From Prorocentrum cordatum (Eukaryota > Sar > Dinophyceae > Prorocentrales > Prorocentraceae), in assembly GCA_963575745.1 (NCBI GenBank), contig CAUYUJ010003991.1, forward strand, positions 62,001 to 126,000: a stretch of 64,000 nucleotides of DNA, given 5' to 3'. The notes beneath the pieces are model-generated. The model was not told the DNA's origin. It was given only the letters and a program-made list of their open reading frames with translations, and searched no databases. How positions within the stretch are numbered: the stretch's first letter is position 1; every line of letters begins with the position of its first letter. Of the stretch, positions 30,547 to 41,929 are shown piece after piece. The position numbers were made by a program, and so were the translations under genes.

Positions 30547-32579
30547 AGTACAGCGCCGGCATGAGCGGGTCGCCTTGCTCTCCGCCTTCTCCCTGCCTCA
30601 CCTCGTGCGCGACTCCTGCATCGTCTGTCCAGAGGTACGTCGACGGCTGGCCGTAGGAGAGCAGGGCGAATGGGACCATGGCGGAAGCCTCCGGCAGCGA
30701 GAGGAGCTTCTCGATCATGCGGTCGCGGCGCACGTGGTCGAAGGCCCCAATGCCGTCGATGCTGACGATGGTCGCCGCGGGGTCGGAGTCCGTGGCCGCT
30801 CGGAGGAAGTGGGCGGCGCTGTCTGTGCCCGCTCTCGTCGAAAGCGCGTACTGGAACGGCGCGCAGGCGTCGTCCATCTCGGACCCATACTGCCGGGAGA
30901 GGGCCTTGCCCACGAGCCGGCGGAAGGCGTCGCCTGCAACAATGCCTCGCGCGCGGCCGTTGTCCTTCAGCAGCGCCGTCATGCGGCCTGTGCCCAGGGC
31001 GCGGGCAACGCTCGCTGGGATCTCGGCCCGCGCGTAGCGCTCCGCCACGGCAGCTTGCAGCTCGAGCGTCTCGTCTTCGTCCAAGGCCAGCTTGAGCAAT
31101 TCAAAGCTGGCTCCGCTCAGCGAGCTGGAAGACCCTTTCGGGGCGGAGCGGACGCAGTCGGTCCAGATGCGGCGGTCGAGCTCGACGGGTCGAGCCGGCT
31201 GGAAGGCTCGGGCGGCAGGCGGCAAGTCGGCGGCGGGCCTAGGAGGTCGCCGAGCGGGGTCCCGCAGTTCTGCCAAAGTCTCCGCCGTGCCCGGCGCCAG
31301 CCCGCGCGAGGCGAGCAGCTGCCGCGCCTTGCTGACGCTGGTCTCTGCAGCGTGTCGTGGAGGCGACCAGCCGCTGAACTGGGTTCGTGGGCCGTCCGCC
31401 GCCGGTGGGTCCGGGCTCCCGCCTCCTGCTCCTGTCTCTGGCGGCCGTTCCGGCTGTGCGGCCTCTGGCTCGGGCAGCGCTGTGGCGGCGCAGCTTTCGC
31501 AGAGCCAGTTCCCCTGCCACCTCCAAGGCCCTCCGGCGTCTCCGCTGGCCCGGGCGACCCACTCGACCTGCCCTGGCTGGCCGCAAGGGCACTGCGGCGG
31601 CCTCTCGCCCAGCGGCGGCGGGACCTCGCTACCGAGCGGGGCGACATCGCAGGCGGCGCATTCCCAGCTGCCCGTCAGCCCATCTGGCCCGCGCGAATGC
31701 CGCCATCGCATGGGTCGCTCCGGGTGGCGCGGGCACATGGCGATCGCGTGCGGTGCCGGCCCCTCCGGCAGCACGAGGGGCCCCCCTCGGTACCGGTTGG
31801 CCCGCTCCTCGTCGGAACTCGGGTCGCCTGCAACTCCCCGGCAAGGCAGGCAGCGGCACCCTCGGAAAGGTAGTCCCCCGCCGCGCCCAAGGTGGCCCGC
31901 CAGCTCCGCGAGCCGCGCGGCAGAGTTCGGGCCGTCGCCCCACCTGTGGTTGCAGAGCGGGCACGCTGCGTCCTCTACCCGGCTGGAATCGCCGCCCGAG
32001 TTCCGCAGGTGTGCGAGTCCGCGGCGGAGAGGGCGAAACCGGGCCAGGCAGGCTGCGTGGAAGCAGTGCGGGACGTGGCCGCAGTCGGGCCATTGCACCC
32101 TCGAGTCGTCGAGCGGCTCCTGGCACATGTAGCAAACCTCGCTGGCCTCTGGCTGCTCCGGCTCCTGGAAGTCCGGCCCCTGCTGTGGTTGCTGCGGCTG
32201 TTGCTGCTCTTCCGCCGCCGCGCGTTCGGCTGTCTCCCGCGGCGGCGCGAACAGCCCAGAGAAGTCCCATTCGGCCGCAGGCGCCTGTCCGAACACGGCG
32301 CTGAAGTGGCTCTGTCCGGCAGGCAGCGGCGACAGAGACCGGCCCGGCGAACCGAAGAGCTCTCGAGGGGGAGTCTCCGCTTCCGCCGGCCGGGGCGCGG
32401 ATTCGCCCGAAACCTCGCCCGCTGGCTCGGGCAGGTCCGCTTGCGAGCGTCCGCGCGGCGGCGTGGCTGGGGCAGCGTCGTTGCGCGGTGGCCCTGGGTG
32501 GCTCGCCTCACCCACGCGCTGTCCGCGGTAGCCGTACAGCGCGTCTCGCTGGTCCCTCCCTGGTGTGCGCAGCTCCTGT

Positions 32580-33599
32580 CGTGGTACAGGTGGTGCTGCC
32601 AGTGTCACTGCTGGTGCTGGTGCTGGTGGCGGCGCTGCCGGTCGCTGTCGTGGTGTTGCTGTTGGGCGCTGTCGTGGCGGTGGCGTTGGTGTTGCTGCTG
32701 GTCGCTGTCGTGGTGGTCGCTCTCGTCGTGTGCGCGGTCGTTGGGAGCCGCCGCCTGCTGCCGTGGCTGTGTGCTGGCTGCCGTCGCTCTGGTCGCCACG
32801 GGACTGCCTGCCCTCGCGCGCTCCTCCCTTAACCTCCCCCTGAGACTTCAGAGTCCCTCCAAGAATATGTTCTTCCTGAGATCTCCAAGTCAATCCGGGA
32901 GTCTGGGTCAGTGCAGCGCTGGGTGGTGCTCGTGGTGCCGGTGGTGCTGCTGATGGCTGTCGTGGCGGTGGTGCTGCTGCCGTTGTTTTGCGCCGTCGTG
33001 GCTGTGGCGGTGCTGCTGGTGCTGCTGGTCGCCGTCGTGGTCCTGCTCGTTGCTGTCTTGGTCGCCGTCGTAGTTTTCCTCCGCCTGTGGCCGCAGTTGG
33101 GTGCTGGCTGCTGTCGCTCTGGTCGCTGCGGTGCTGCCTGCTCTCGCGGCGCCCGTGGCTGTCGCGTTGCTCCTGTGGGCTTGCTGCACAAGCCAGGGCG
33201 CCACCGGGGACCGCAGCGGGGCCGCGCGAACCCCGATGGGGAACTGGCCCCAGGGGAGTCCTACCGTGGGAATGGGGCTCTTCCCCTGGGGGGCACGGGC
33301 TGCAGCTGACGCCAGCCCCCTCCCTCGGAAGGGGCTGGAGGGCTGGCGGCCAGACGGCTGGAATGGCCGTCTGGGGTGGCGGAGGGCCCTGCTGGCTGCC
33401 GCTTCTGCTGCTTTTGCTGCTGCTTTTGCTGCTGCTGCTGCTGCTGCCAGGGGGCTGCCGTCCGCAGTCGTTGGCTGCGTGTTGTGGTGCAGTGGTGCTG
33501 GTCGTTGGGTGCGTGCTGTGGCGCTGGTCGTTTGGTGCATACTGTGTTGCTGGTCGTTGGTGTTGGTCGCTGTGGTGCTGGTCGTTGTGGTGGTGGCCG

Positions 33600-33644
<45 letters not shown>

Positions 33645-34154
33645 TGGTGGCGGTGGTGGTGGTGGTGGTGGTGGTGCTGCTGCTGCTGCTGGTCGTCGTG
33701 GTGGTGCCGCTGCAGCTGGTCCCGGTGGCGACGCTGCCGCTGGTGATGGTTGTCGTGGTGGTGTTGCTGCTGATGTTGCTGCTTGTCGTCGTCGTTGTGC
33801 TGCTGCTCGCGGCGCCACTGTTGGGAGTCGTACCGCCTCTTGTGGTCGAACATGTTGTCGCGTTGCTCCTGTGGGCTTGCTGCGCAAGCCAGGGCGCCAC
33901 CGGGGACCGCAGCGGAGCCGCGCGAACCCCGATGGGGAACTGGCCCCAGGGGAGTCCTACCGTGGGAATGGGGCTCTTCCCCTGGGGGGCACGGGCTGCA
34001 GCTGACGCCAGCCCCCTCCCTCGGAAGGGGCTGGAGGGCTGGCGGCCAGACGGCTGGAATGGCCGTCTGGGGTGGCGGAGGGCCCTGCTGGCTGCTGTCG
34101 TCCTGGCCGCTGCCGCGGTGCCTGCTGCTGCCGTTGCTGCCGCTGCTGCTGCTG

Positions 34155-34191
<37 letters not shown>

Positions 34192-34304
34192 GAAGGGGCT
34201 GCCGTCCGTGGTCGCGGTGGTGGCGGTGGTGGTGCAGGGTGTCATCGTGGTGGTTGCGGTGCTGCTGCTGCTGCTGCTGGTGGTCGTGGTGGTTGTGCTG
34301 CTGC

Positions 34305-34355
<51 letters not shown>

Positions 34356-35600
34356 TCGCGGTGGTGCTGCTGCAGCTGGTCGTGTTGACGGTGTTGCCGC
34401 TGGTGCCGGTTGTCCTCGTGGTGGTGGCGGTGGTGGTGCAGGGTGTCGTCGTGGTGGTTGCGGTGTTGCTGCTGGTGCTGGTCGTCGTGGTGGTTGCGGT
34501 GCTGCTGCTGGTGCTGGTGGTCGTGGTGGTGGTGGTGGTGCTGCTGCTGCTGGTCGTCGCGGTGGCGTTGCTGCCGCTGGTGCTGGTTGTAGTGGTGGTG
34601 GTGCTGCTGCTGTCGATGCTTGTCGTCGTGGTGGTGCTGCTGGTCGTAGTCGTTGTGCTGCTGCTCTTGGTGCTGGCTGCCGTCGCTCTTGTCGCTGCGG
34701 TGCTGCTTGCTCTCGGGGCGCCCGTGGCGGATGTGCGCTCTGGTTATGAGCGGCGCGACTTCGCCGACACCCGCCCGCGCCATCTCTCGGTCAGCGTCCT
34801 GTCGCCGGTGCGGGCGCCGGAGCTGGGAGTACCCACCCCCCTCCAGGGCGCTAGCTGTGGTGGTGGGTGCTTGTTGTGGTGGTGGGTGCGCTTGAGGTGG
34901 TGTGCTTGGCGCGGTGCTTGCGGTGGTGCTTGTTGTGAGGTTGTTTGTTGCTCGTTGTGGTGCTGGTGGGTGCGCTTGCGGTGGTGCGCGTGGCGCCGGG
35001 CCAAAGCAGGCGCGCTCCCCGAGTAGCCCCGCCCGCGCCATCTCCTTGTCAGCCTCGGTTTTCTTGTGCGGTCGGCGCGGGGCCTGACCGTAACGCGGCC
35101 GCCCAGGGTGCAGAGACAAGTTGCTCTGGTCGGGGCGTTGCTGCGGCAGCTGGTCCTCGTCGCGCGGCGCCTGACCCTTGGCCGCCTCTTGCGCTCGTCG
35201 GGTGGCGACAAACCTTCTGCCAAACCTCTCTGTCAAGAACGCGCGCCGGCGGTGAAAGGCCGTCGCCTGCTTCATGATCGCGATGTGCTCGGCGATCGCG
35301 CCCTCTAGGTCTTGTCTCGCGGCTCGTCGGCGAGCCCGTCGAAAGCTTTTGCGAGTGAAAGCTGCCCGGCACGGCGCCTGCCCAGCTTCCCTTGCCTCGA
35401 GTGGCCCCTCTTGGCGAAGGCCGTGGGTGCGCCCTGTACGCGTGACACCCTGCGCGTCGTGGTCTCGATGCTGTTTCCAGTTGTCGTGGTTGTGGTCGTT
35501 GCGATGCCGCTTGGTGTGCGTGTGTTGTCCTTGGTGTCGCTGGTCCTGCTCTTCCCCTGCCTCTGCTTCGGCGGCCCGCCGAAAACGGAGGGGCCCGAAC
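32580..35600. repeat. GTG/GCTGCT repeats in the LINE 5' part
   Basis: GTGGTGGTG, GCTGCTGCTG and GTCGTCGTGG runs dominate. On the LINE coding strand they read as His-His-Asp-Gln-Gln. Long GCT runs lie at about 33601-33642, 34154-34192 and 34299-34351. Confidence 0.85.
33169..34098. repeat. Near-identical ~235-bp direct repeats, 692-bp spacing
   Basis: 33169-33405 and 33861-34098 are almost identical (for example CCCGATGGGGAACTGGCCCC and GGAAGGGGCTGGAGGGCTGG in both). On the minus strand each encodes the same Pro-rich block in the LINE frame. The near identity argues for recent duplication or a collapsed/expanded assembly repeat. Confidence 0.85.
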
Positions 35601-36397
35601 GACTCACCCCTGATCAAAGCGGGCCCCTGCCTGAGCTGGCTGCTCTTCCTCGCGTGGGCCTCCGAAGTGCAGCGACGCCCGCCCACTACCTCCCACAGGC
35701 CTGGTGGAGGGCCGGGGTCAGGCGGGAGCTCCGCGGTGCCGCTCCTCTCCTGGCGGGGTCCGCCTGTGCGGTTGCTCCCGCCTTCTCCTCTTCCTCCCCT
35801 CTCCTGGCGGGGTCCGCCTGTGCGGGTGCCCCCGCCGCCTCCTCTGCCTCCCTCCTTCCTTTGCGGCGCTGCCTCGCGTGCCTCCCCCTGAGGCGCTGCT
35901 CCTGTGCTCGCCTTGCGTGCGCGTCGCCTCCCCTCTCGCCGCGCCGCCGCTGCTCCCCCCGAGCGGCGACGCGGCAAGTCGGCAGGCACGCAAGCTGGCC
36001 CAGGCGAGGGTGCCATCGCGCGCGGCCAGGGCCCGACGCCCTCCCCCGACCCTTGAGCCAGCCTTGAGCCTTGAGCCAAGGCAGCAAGGCCCCGAGCTCT
36101 GCCGACAAGCCGCGAGCCTCGCGGCCAGGGAAGCTCGACGCTCTCTCTGCGGGAGCAACCTGGACAGAGCGCGCCGAAGAAGGAGGCGATGTCCTCCGCC
36201 TTCTCCTCCTGGAGCGCGATCTGCCCCGCCTCTCGCGCTGGTAGCACGAGTCGCTCCTTCGTCTGCCTCGCCCGCCCATGGCTCGGAGGCGCGGGGGCAG
36301 CTCTTCTCAGTTCACGGGGAGAGGCCCGAAATTGCAGCTGGAAGCCGGGGCAGGCTTGAGCCCAAATGGCTACGGCGTACAGTTCACAACCGTCGTA

Positions 36398-36470
36398 ATC
36401 AATATGCGTGTCCGCGCACATTTCGCATGGGCATTTCTATGACACTCGCCCAACATATCGCAACGCGGAA
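36398..36470. repeat. Diverged ~75-bp repeat, copy A
   Basis: CAATATGCGTGTCCGCGCAC... GGGC... GCCCAACATATCGC. It is about 70% identical by eye to 39808-39882 in the same orientation. The two copies bracket the P-loop gene. Confidence 0.55.
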
Positions 36471-36612
36471 GGCATCTACATCTGGAAAGCGAACAAACAT
36501 AGACCTGAATGCATTCACATCAGTTCGCTTCGGCCGTCATAAGCTATATGCGTCGCTGCGCGCATTTCGCCAGTGCGTTCTCGCGTCGCTCGCCAGGCCA
36601 GCTGCCGCTGGA

Positions 36613-39142
36613 TCAGTCCGTAAGGTCACCTGGGAGCTCGCTCGCGCCGCCAACGCGCACCGCCTCGACGCCATCGAGGAGCGTCTCCAATTTGGCTTCC
36701 AACTCGACGCTATCGTCGGCCACCTCGATGGTCTCGCCGTGCGCCTGCACCACAATGGATGCGAAAATCACCTGCTGCTCCTGGATGTCCACGGGGGAGA
36801 GCGGCCCGCCGCAGGCCAGACCCGTCCTCCTGGTCTTCCGCGGCGGCGTGACCAGGTCCTCGTGCGCGCCGTGGCGGGTCTTGGCGAGGCTGCGGAAGAT
36901 CGCCACCTGCTCCCGATGGTCCTCTTCCGAGAGCGCACCGTGGCAGCCGACGATCGGGAGCTGCACGGCGGGCGCAGCGTCCGCAGGCGCAGCCGCGCCA
37001 CTCGGCGCACTCGCGTCGCCGCTCGATCCAGGAGCAGCACCCGCCTGCCACGGCACCATCATGAGCACTTTGGCCTCGGAGTTGATGATCCCCCTCACGT
37101 GGGCGTCCCGCGCGGCCGTCAGCTTTTTGGGGAGCGATAGCTCGGGCCCCCGCATGTCGCCGCCGAAGCCGAACACGTCCTCCTCGTCCGCGGGGTCGGC
37201 CCACGCGTCGGCGCCGCCGCCGCGGTCGGACGTCCCGCCGTCGTTGGGCGCGGTCTCCACACCGCCCGCCGCGCCTGCCTCCCGCGGCGCCGCGGCGCCG
37301 GCTGGGGCGCCGCTCGCGGCGGTGGCGGCGCCATCGGCGCCATCCTCGCCACCGTCGCCCGCGCCCGCTGCTGTGCGCGACGCAGCCATGAGCTTGAGCA
37401 CCTCCTTCTTCTCGAAGGTGAGGAGTCTGTCGTACTCCTCTTGGTCGCGGCGCTTCTTGTGCTTGAGGAACCGCATCAGGATCTTGCCCGCCTCGGCCGC
37501 GATGTAGCTGCTCATGCCAGCGGACCTGAAGAAGAAATCTTCTTTTGTGTTGAGGGCGACATTGCACCGCTTGAGCATGGCCCCTACGTTGCTCTCGGAC
37601 ATGCCCTTTGGGCAGGCGGGCCGAATCATGTCCACCAAGATGCCAGTAGTCCGCTTCGCAGCATCGGTCGCCGTCGCCGCGAACGCCCACTGCTCGGCAG
37701 TTGGTGCAGCGTTCGAATTGCACTCGTTGCCCCCGCCAAACCTGGGCAAAGACGAAGCGCGGGGCCGACCGACGCCCTGGAATCGCTTTTGTCTGGAAAA
37801 AGACAACTAAACCTGACAGTCATTTTTTAATATAAAAAACATGGAAGGCCCAACGTTTCGACTTCGCCAGCCGCCTCGCTTGGCCGCGCACTAACTTCGC
37901 GGCCCCCCAGCGCGCGTAGGTCATGGCCTCAGCCTGCGCGGGGTCAAAGAAAGCCTTGAGGACACGAGGCCGCTGATCCCCGAGGTCGCCGTCATCGAAG
38001 ATGCACGGCACCCAAGGCTCCCCGACCTCCCCGCGGAAGAAGTCCATCTCTGCGGAAACCCGAACAGCAGCCGTGGCACGACCTGGGCGGCGTTTATTAG
38101 CGACGTCTGCATTGCGCTTCGCAGTCGCCACGGCGAGGATATACATGAACGGCGTCTTCCCGAAGCCAGCCCCCCCCCTATCGTGAGCAGCGCGTTGCCC
38201 GCCAGCGTCTGCAAGATCTTGTTTGCCATCGGCTGGTACTCCTTGCGGATGTCAGACTTCAGGAGAGGATAGTAGTCCCCCTTGACGGCGAAGTGGTCAC
38301 GGTCTGCGATGCACTTCAGAAGGCTGTTTCCGAACTCCCGCTTCATGCTGTACAGGGGCGATCCAGGGTCCACGAATTGGTATTCCACACAAAAAAGCAG
38401 CTTCTGGCCGTCAAAATTTCCCCGAGGGGTCTCCGCCTGCACGAAGTCCCACGCTTTGTCCAGAGCAGCCTTCTTCTCCGCGACCTCGCTCGGGTCGGCG
38501 TCCGCAATTACCTTGGCCTTCGGCAGCTGCCAGTAGCGGAACAACAGCCCGCCCATGTCCTCCAGCAACACCTGCAACGTCCGAACCGCGTTGAAGGTAT
38601 CGGAGCGGTAGTCCAAGACGCAGGGGCCGTTTCCGACAATCTTCTCGAGGACCGCCGCCATCGGCTCGCCACCGCCAAGAAAAGTGAACACCTTCACAAC
38701 CGTGAAGTCGCCGTCTGGCAAGGACTTCGACACATGCATGCTCATCACGCAAGGGACGTCGCTCTGGCCTGCATCAGAAATGCCGAGGGGTGGGGGCATG
38801 GCGTTGTGCCGCCCCTCAGCCACTGCCTCCTTGACAGCGTCCCAGTTGACGCCCGAGAGGTCTTCCTTGCTCGTGATGACGTCGATGAAACCCTTGATGG
38901 GGCGCCTCGCCGAGTAGCTCCACTGTTTGATGGGGAGGTCCCAGACGGTCGAAGTGCCCGCTCTGTCCACGTTGCCCACCCTCAGGCTTCGCGCGGATTT
39001 CGAAGACAGGCATGGACTTCGCCTTGTTCCAGGCCGCAACCATGACATCGTTGGTGTGGCCGTCTTTCTCCATGGACACCCCCAAGGACTTCATGCCGCA
39101 TGCGGGCAGGCTTGCGGCCTCCATCGGAAACGCTTTCGGCAT
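36613..39142 (-). pseudogene. P-loop NTPase (SF3/AAA-like), two frameshifts, one candidate intron
   Basis: The start is the ATG of MPKAFPMEAASLPACG at 39142. The frame shifts near 38985 (after PVFEIRAK), continues through GFIDVITSKEDLSGVNWDAV and the region GDYYPLLKSDIRKEYQPMAN, and shifts again in a run of nine G at 38169-38177, exactly inside a Walker A loop (AGFGKTP). A likely Walker B (PCIFDDGDLGDQ) follows at about 38020. A candidate 70-nt intron (37793-37862) joins to a C-terminal exon (MIRPACPKGMSESNVGAMLK... HKKRRDQEEY) ending at 36613 in an acidic Ala/Gly-rich tail. The P-loop and DD pair suggest a helicase or Rep-like ATPase; I recall such proteins only as uncharacterised dinoflagellate families. 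The breaks may be sequence errors. Confidence 0.6.
37793..37862 (-). other. Candidate 70-nt intron in the P-loop gene
   Basis: On the minus strand the donor is AA|GTCGAA and the acceptor is TTGTCTTTTTCCAG|AC, with an AT-rich interior. Splicing joins the two frames in phase 2 and reads through without a stop. The acceptor with its pyrimidine tract is the strongest part; alternative donors nearby are possible. Confidence 0.5.
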
Positions 39143-40660
39143 GGCGGACGGCGCGGCGGTGCGCGAGAAGTCGGGCGAGCCTGGCGAACAGCGAGTAAGC
39201 TTGGGCCTAAATGTGCGCGGCTGCTGACGCGGGGTGGGAGGCGCAACCGCGTCGGAACGATCGCGAGAAAGGGCGGTCGAAGTGAGCGTCGCCTGTCTGC
39301 GAGAGCATTGGGGGCGAACTGTCGCCCTGCCTGATCTCGTGTTTTGCTGGGAGCATGCGGGCGCAATTTCGATGTGACTTTAAAACGAAAGTACAGTATG
39401 TTGTGAGGCGCACCGTGAAAGTAGCTATGTATCGAGATCGCGCGGGGCAGCGCTGGCCGCTGGCTGCCCTGCGTCGTCGCGCCGAAGCTGCCCCGCGGAA
39501 GTGCACGAGATCTCGGGCGAACGCGGCCAGCGACCTCGCGGCCTCAACGGCCGCGGCGCCAGGGGTCTATGAGAGGCCTGCGCGCACAGGCCATGGATGG
39601 TTGGTGAGGCGAGAAACTTGAAAAGGCCTGATCACAAGCGGCGGCAGGACAAGGCGGGGGGCAAGGATGGGGGCCACGCGATGGCGGCGGCAAGGTCGAC
39701 GACGACGACGCGACGACGCGACGACGGCGACGGCTACGTCTGGTCACACCATTGTGGAGACACCCTCAATGCTTTCAGGCCATGTTGTTTTGACGGCCCC
39801 AGAACCAATATGCTCATCCGCACACATATCGCTTGGGCGCTCTCGCTGCGCTGGCCCAACATTTCGCCGCGCGGGAAGCAGTGCGGTGCCAAGGTAGGTG
39901 GCGCGTGAGACTGAGATTTTCCGTGCCTCTGCCGCGACAGAGGGGATCGGAACAGTGCGGTATAGGAGGAGTCGGCTTGCAGGGGGGGGCGGGCGCGGGG
40001 GGGGCGCCAACGACCGCGCCGATTCCATCGCGGCCCGCTGCCCCTTCCTGGGGCTCTCAGGAATCCTCTTGGCCCAGTCGGCCTCGCAGTCGGCGCTGGC
40101 GTCGTCGCCCGCGAGCGCCAGCCGGCGGGCGGGCCGACCTTGTTGCGCATGTTTGGCGCGAGAGACCCGCGCAGGCCTCGCGCTGCGCCCGCGCCCCAGG
40201 GCGACGGCCCAGGCCCTTGTAGCCTCCCGCGCTGACGCGATGGCCTCGCGCGCGCGCAGGAGCGGGCGCCGCCGACCGTTCGGTTCGGTCCCGCGCACTT
40301 CTAATGCGAGAACGCAAAGCCCCCCATGCTGCTCGCGCGCTTTGCGCGCTGAGCAATGCGATGCAGTTGCGACGGCCGCGCGTTCAATTTGAAACCGCAA
40401 CGCAAGTTTCCATTCCCGCGCGCGGTGCGGTGCATGAACTTACAGATGCGCCGACGGTCGAGAATTCGCGCGCGCGCCCGCGCCTGCCATGTTGGGCGCG
40501 CGCACTGGACCCGGAAATCTGTGGCTCGGCCGCCCGATGCGCCCCAAAAGTCGCCCCGCCCCCCCCCCCGCCCCCCTCCCCCTCAAAACTCTTCCGCGCT
40601 CCTGGAAAAACCACGCCGCCGAGGCGGGAGCTCGGGCCGCGGCCTGATGGTCTCCGGGGC
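39143..40660. other. No recognised gene
   Basis: Two overlapping minus-strand frames (up to 218 codons, 39744-40400) have Ala/Arg-rich translations without domains. A diverged copy of the 36.4-kb repeat sits at 39808-39882. Confidence 0.4.
39808..39882. repeat. Diverged ~75-bp repeat, copy B
   Basis: CAATATGCTCATCCGCACAC... GGCCCAACATTTCGCC. It aligns with 36398-36470. Confidence 0.55.
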
Positions 40661-40667
40661 ACAGGGG

Positions 40668-40840
40668 AATCAAAGGAATCAGTACGGAATCAGTACAGAA
40701 TCAAAACAGAATCGGCACAACTGCGACCCCTGATTCTAGCGGAATCAAAAGAATCAGTACGGAATCAATACGGAATCAAAGGTGGAATCGGCGATGGAAC
40801 CAGAATCGGCCAGAACGGCGAAGTAGGCCAGAATCGGTGC
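40668..40840. repeat. GGAATCAGTAC tandem repeat
   Basis: About a dozen units of GGAATCARTAC and CAGAATCGG type. The composition is unlike the flanking GC-rich sequence. Confidence 0.85.
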
Positions 40841-41740
40841 CAGAACTCATGCAGAGAGGCCTTTTTCCCGCGAGTTCACTGCGGCGGGTGCGCGGCGCGG
40901 GCGCGCCGCGCGACTTCGCTGGTTCAGCGAGGCGCGCAGTCGGCGTTCAGAGTGAACAGGTTCTTTTCAGGGCGATATCCTGGCGGCGCGCTGGCGCATT
41001 GCGCATTTGCGCATTCCTGGCGGGCTGTTTGAGGGCGACCCGGCAGCGTCGGCCGAATGGCCCGCAAATACCGCGCGGCCGATCGCGCGCCCCGTGCGGC
41101 CACGTCGACCGCCGTGCGCCGCGACGGCCGCGCGCCCCGGACCGCGCCATTGCCGCGTTGGATTGGGCGGCGCAGCGCCCGTCCTCCAACAGTCGTCACG
41201 TGCATATCGCGCGTGTCGAGCCAGCAGCAGTCGCTCCCAGAAGCAGCCTCGACAGGCGCACCATGCCCTCTGTCGCCCGGTTCCGATCCAAATCATAGTT
41301 TCTTAGGATGCGCTTGCGCGAATGTGGGCGCGCGGGCAAGTAACGCGTGCGCGCGCTTGGCGCAGCCTGGGAAATCCAACATGGAGCCCCCCGGGGGCGC
41401 GGGGCGCCGGCGACGCCTCCGCCCGCCTCCCGCGCGCCCGACCCCCCCCGCAAGCCGACTCCTCCTAGTGCGGTAAGCATCTTGCCCGTCTGCGCCCAGA
41501 GGTCCTCGCCCCTGTTCCAGTAGCACCACTGGAAGGACCTCGCCCTGTTTGCCAGCGCGCGGGGGGTCACCTTGCGGCTGGGGCCAAGGTGGCGCCTCAA
41601 CCCGCCCCAGGCGCGGTCAATGATCTGGGTCCCGCACTTCACCCAGATGCGCTTCTTCTTGTCAGAGCATCCACTGTAAGCAAGGTCGTGATACCTGACC
41701 ATCGTGAAGGCTGGCCTCGCCCATACGCACTTGCCGTTCA

Positions 41741-41929
41741 CTTGCGAGGGCGGCAGAGAAGCCGACTGTCCTTTGCCTGCGCCGACGCTGGCAGTGCCCA
41801 AATCGTACCTCTGGTCAAGTGGTCGAGCCAATTGACCCTGCGGTAGAAAAGGGCACCGCCGCAATCGGCGCCGGCGAGGGGTGGCCACCTTCCCCCCCTC
41901 CACCCACCCACCCACGCACACACAAACAC
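41741..41929 (-). other. Candidate 189-nt intron in the transposase
   Basis: On the minus strand GCTG|GTGTTTG...CGCAAG|TGAACGG. Removal joins HKKKRVKAA to VNGKCVWARP, the expected neighbouring motifs. The length is a multiple of three and contains no stop, so the unspliced frame also stays open. The interior is rich in GT/GGGT, unlike the exons. Confidence 0.6.

Larger units (their letters stand above)
25308..36421 (-). mobile_element. RLE-type LINE with RING finger and repeat-filled UTR
   Basis: Read on the minus strand: repeat-rich 5' coding or leader region (36421-32580), VGEASHPGP motif, RING finger, zinc-binding region, reverse transcriptase, C2HC-type zinc site, restriction-like endonuclease, stop at 28764, then a 3' region of GTG/GTC arrays (28690-26090), GC-rich sequence (26090-25343) and a poly(A) tail. 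Domain order and a single C-terminal endonuclease match the R2/NeSL-like class of non-LTR retrotransposons. It is broken by one frameshift at about 30546. The 5' boundary is uncertain and no target-site duplication was identified. Confidence 0.75.
30485..36421 (-). pseudogene. LINE N-terminal part: VGEASHPGP, RING finger, RT motifs 0-B
   Basis: Open for 1,978 codons, but roughly the first 1,270 are His/Gln/Asp/Ser and Pro/Arg repeats of doubtful coding value. At about residue 1305 is RGQRVGEASHPGPP, a motif I associate with dinoflagellate retroelements. A RING finger spans about 1429-1485 (CYMC, DCGHVPHCFHAAC, CPLC; C3H2C3-like spacing). Cys pairs (CRCLPC, CAAC, CPCG, CESC) suggest further zinc binding. 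RT: RGIVAGDAFRRLVGKALSRQ, catalytic VSIDGIGAFDHV (about 1883) and EQGDPLMPALY. At about 30546 the frame shifts by one base and ends at 30485 while the active-site strand continues in another frame. A RING in a retroelement could direct ubiquitination; that is inference. Confidence 0.7.

Noticed and set aside
36613-37806. A separate stand-alone gene
   Set aside because: Its frame opens through a good splice acceptor and continues the P-loop protein, so it is treated as its C-terminal exon.
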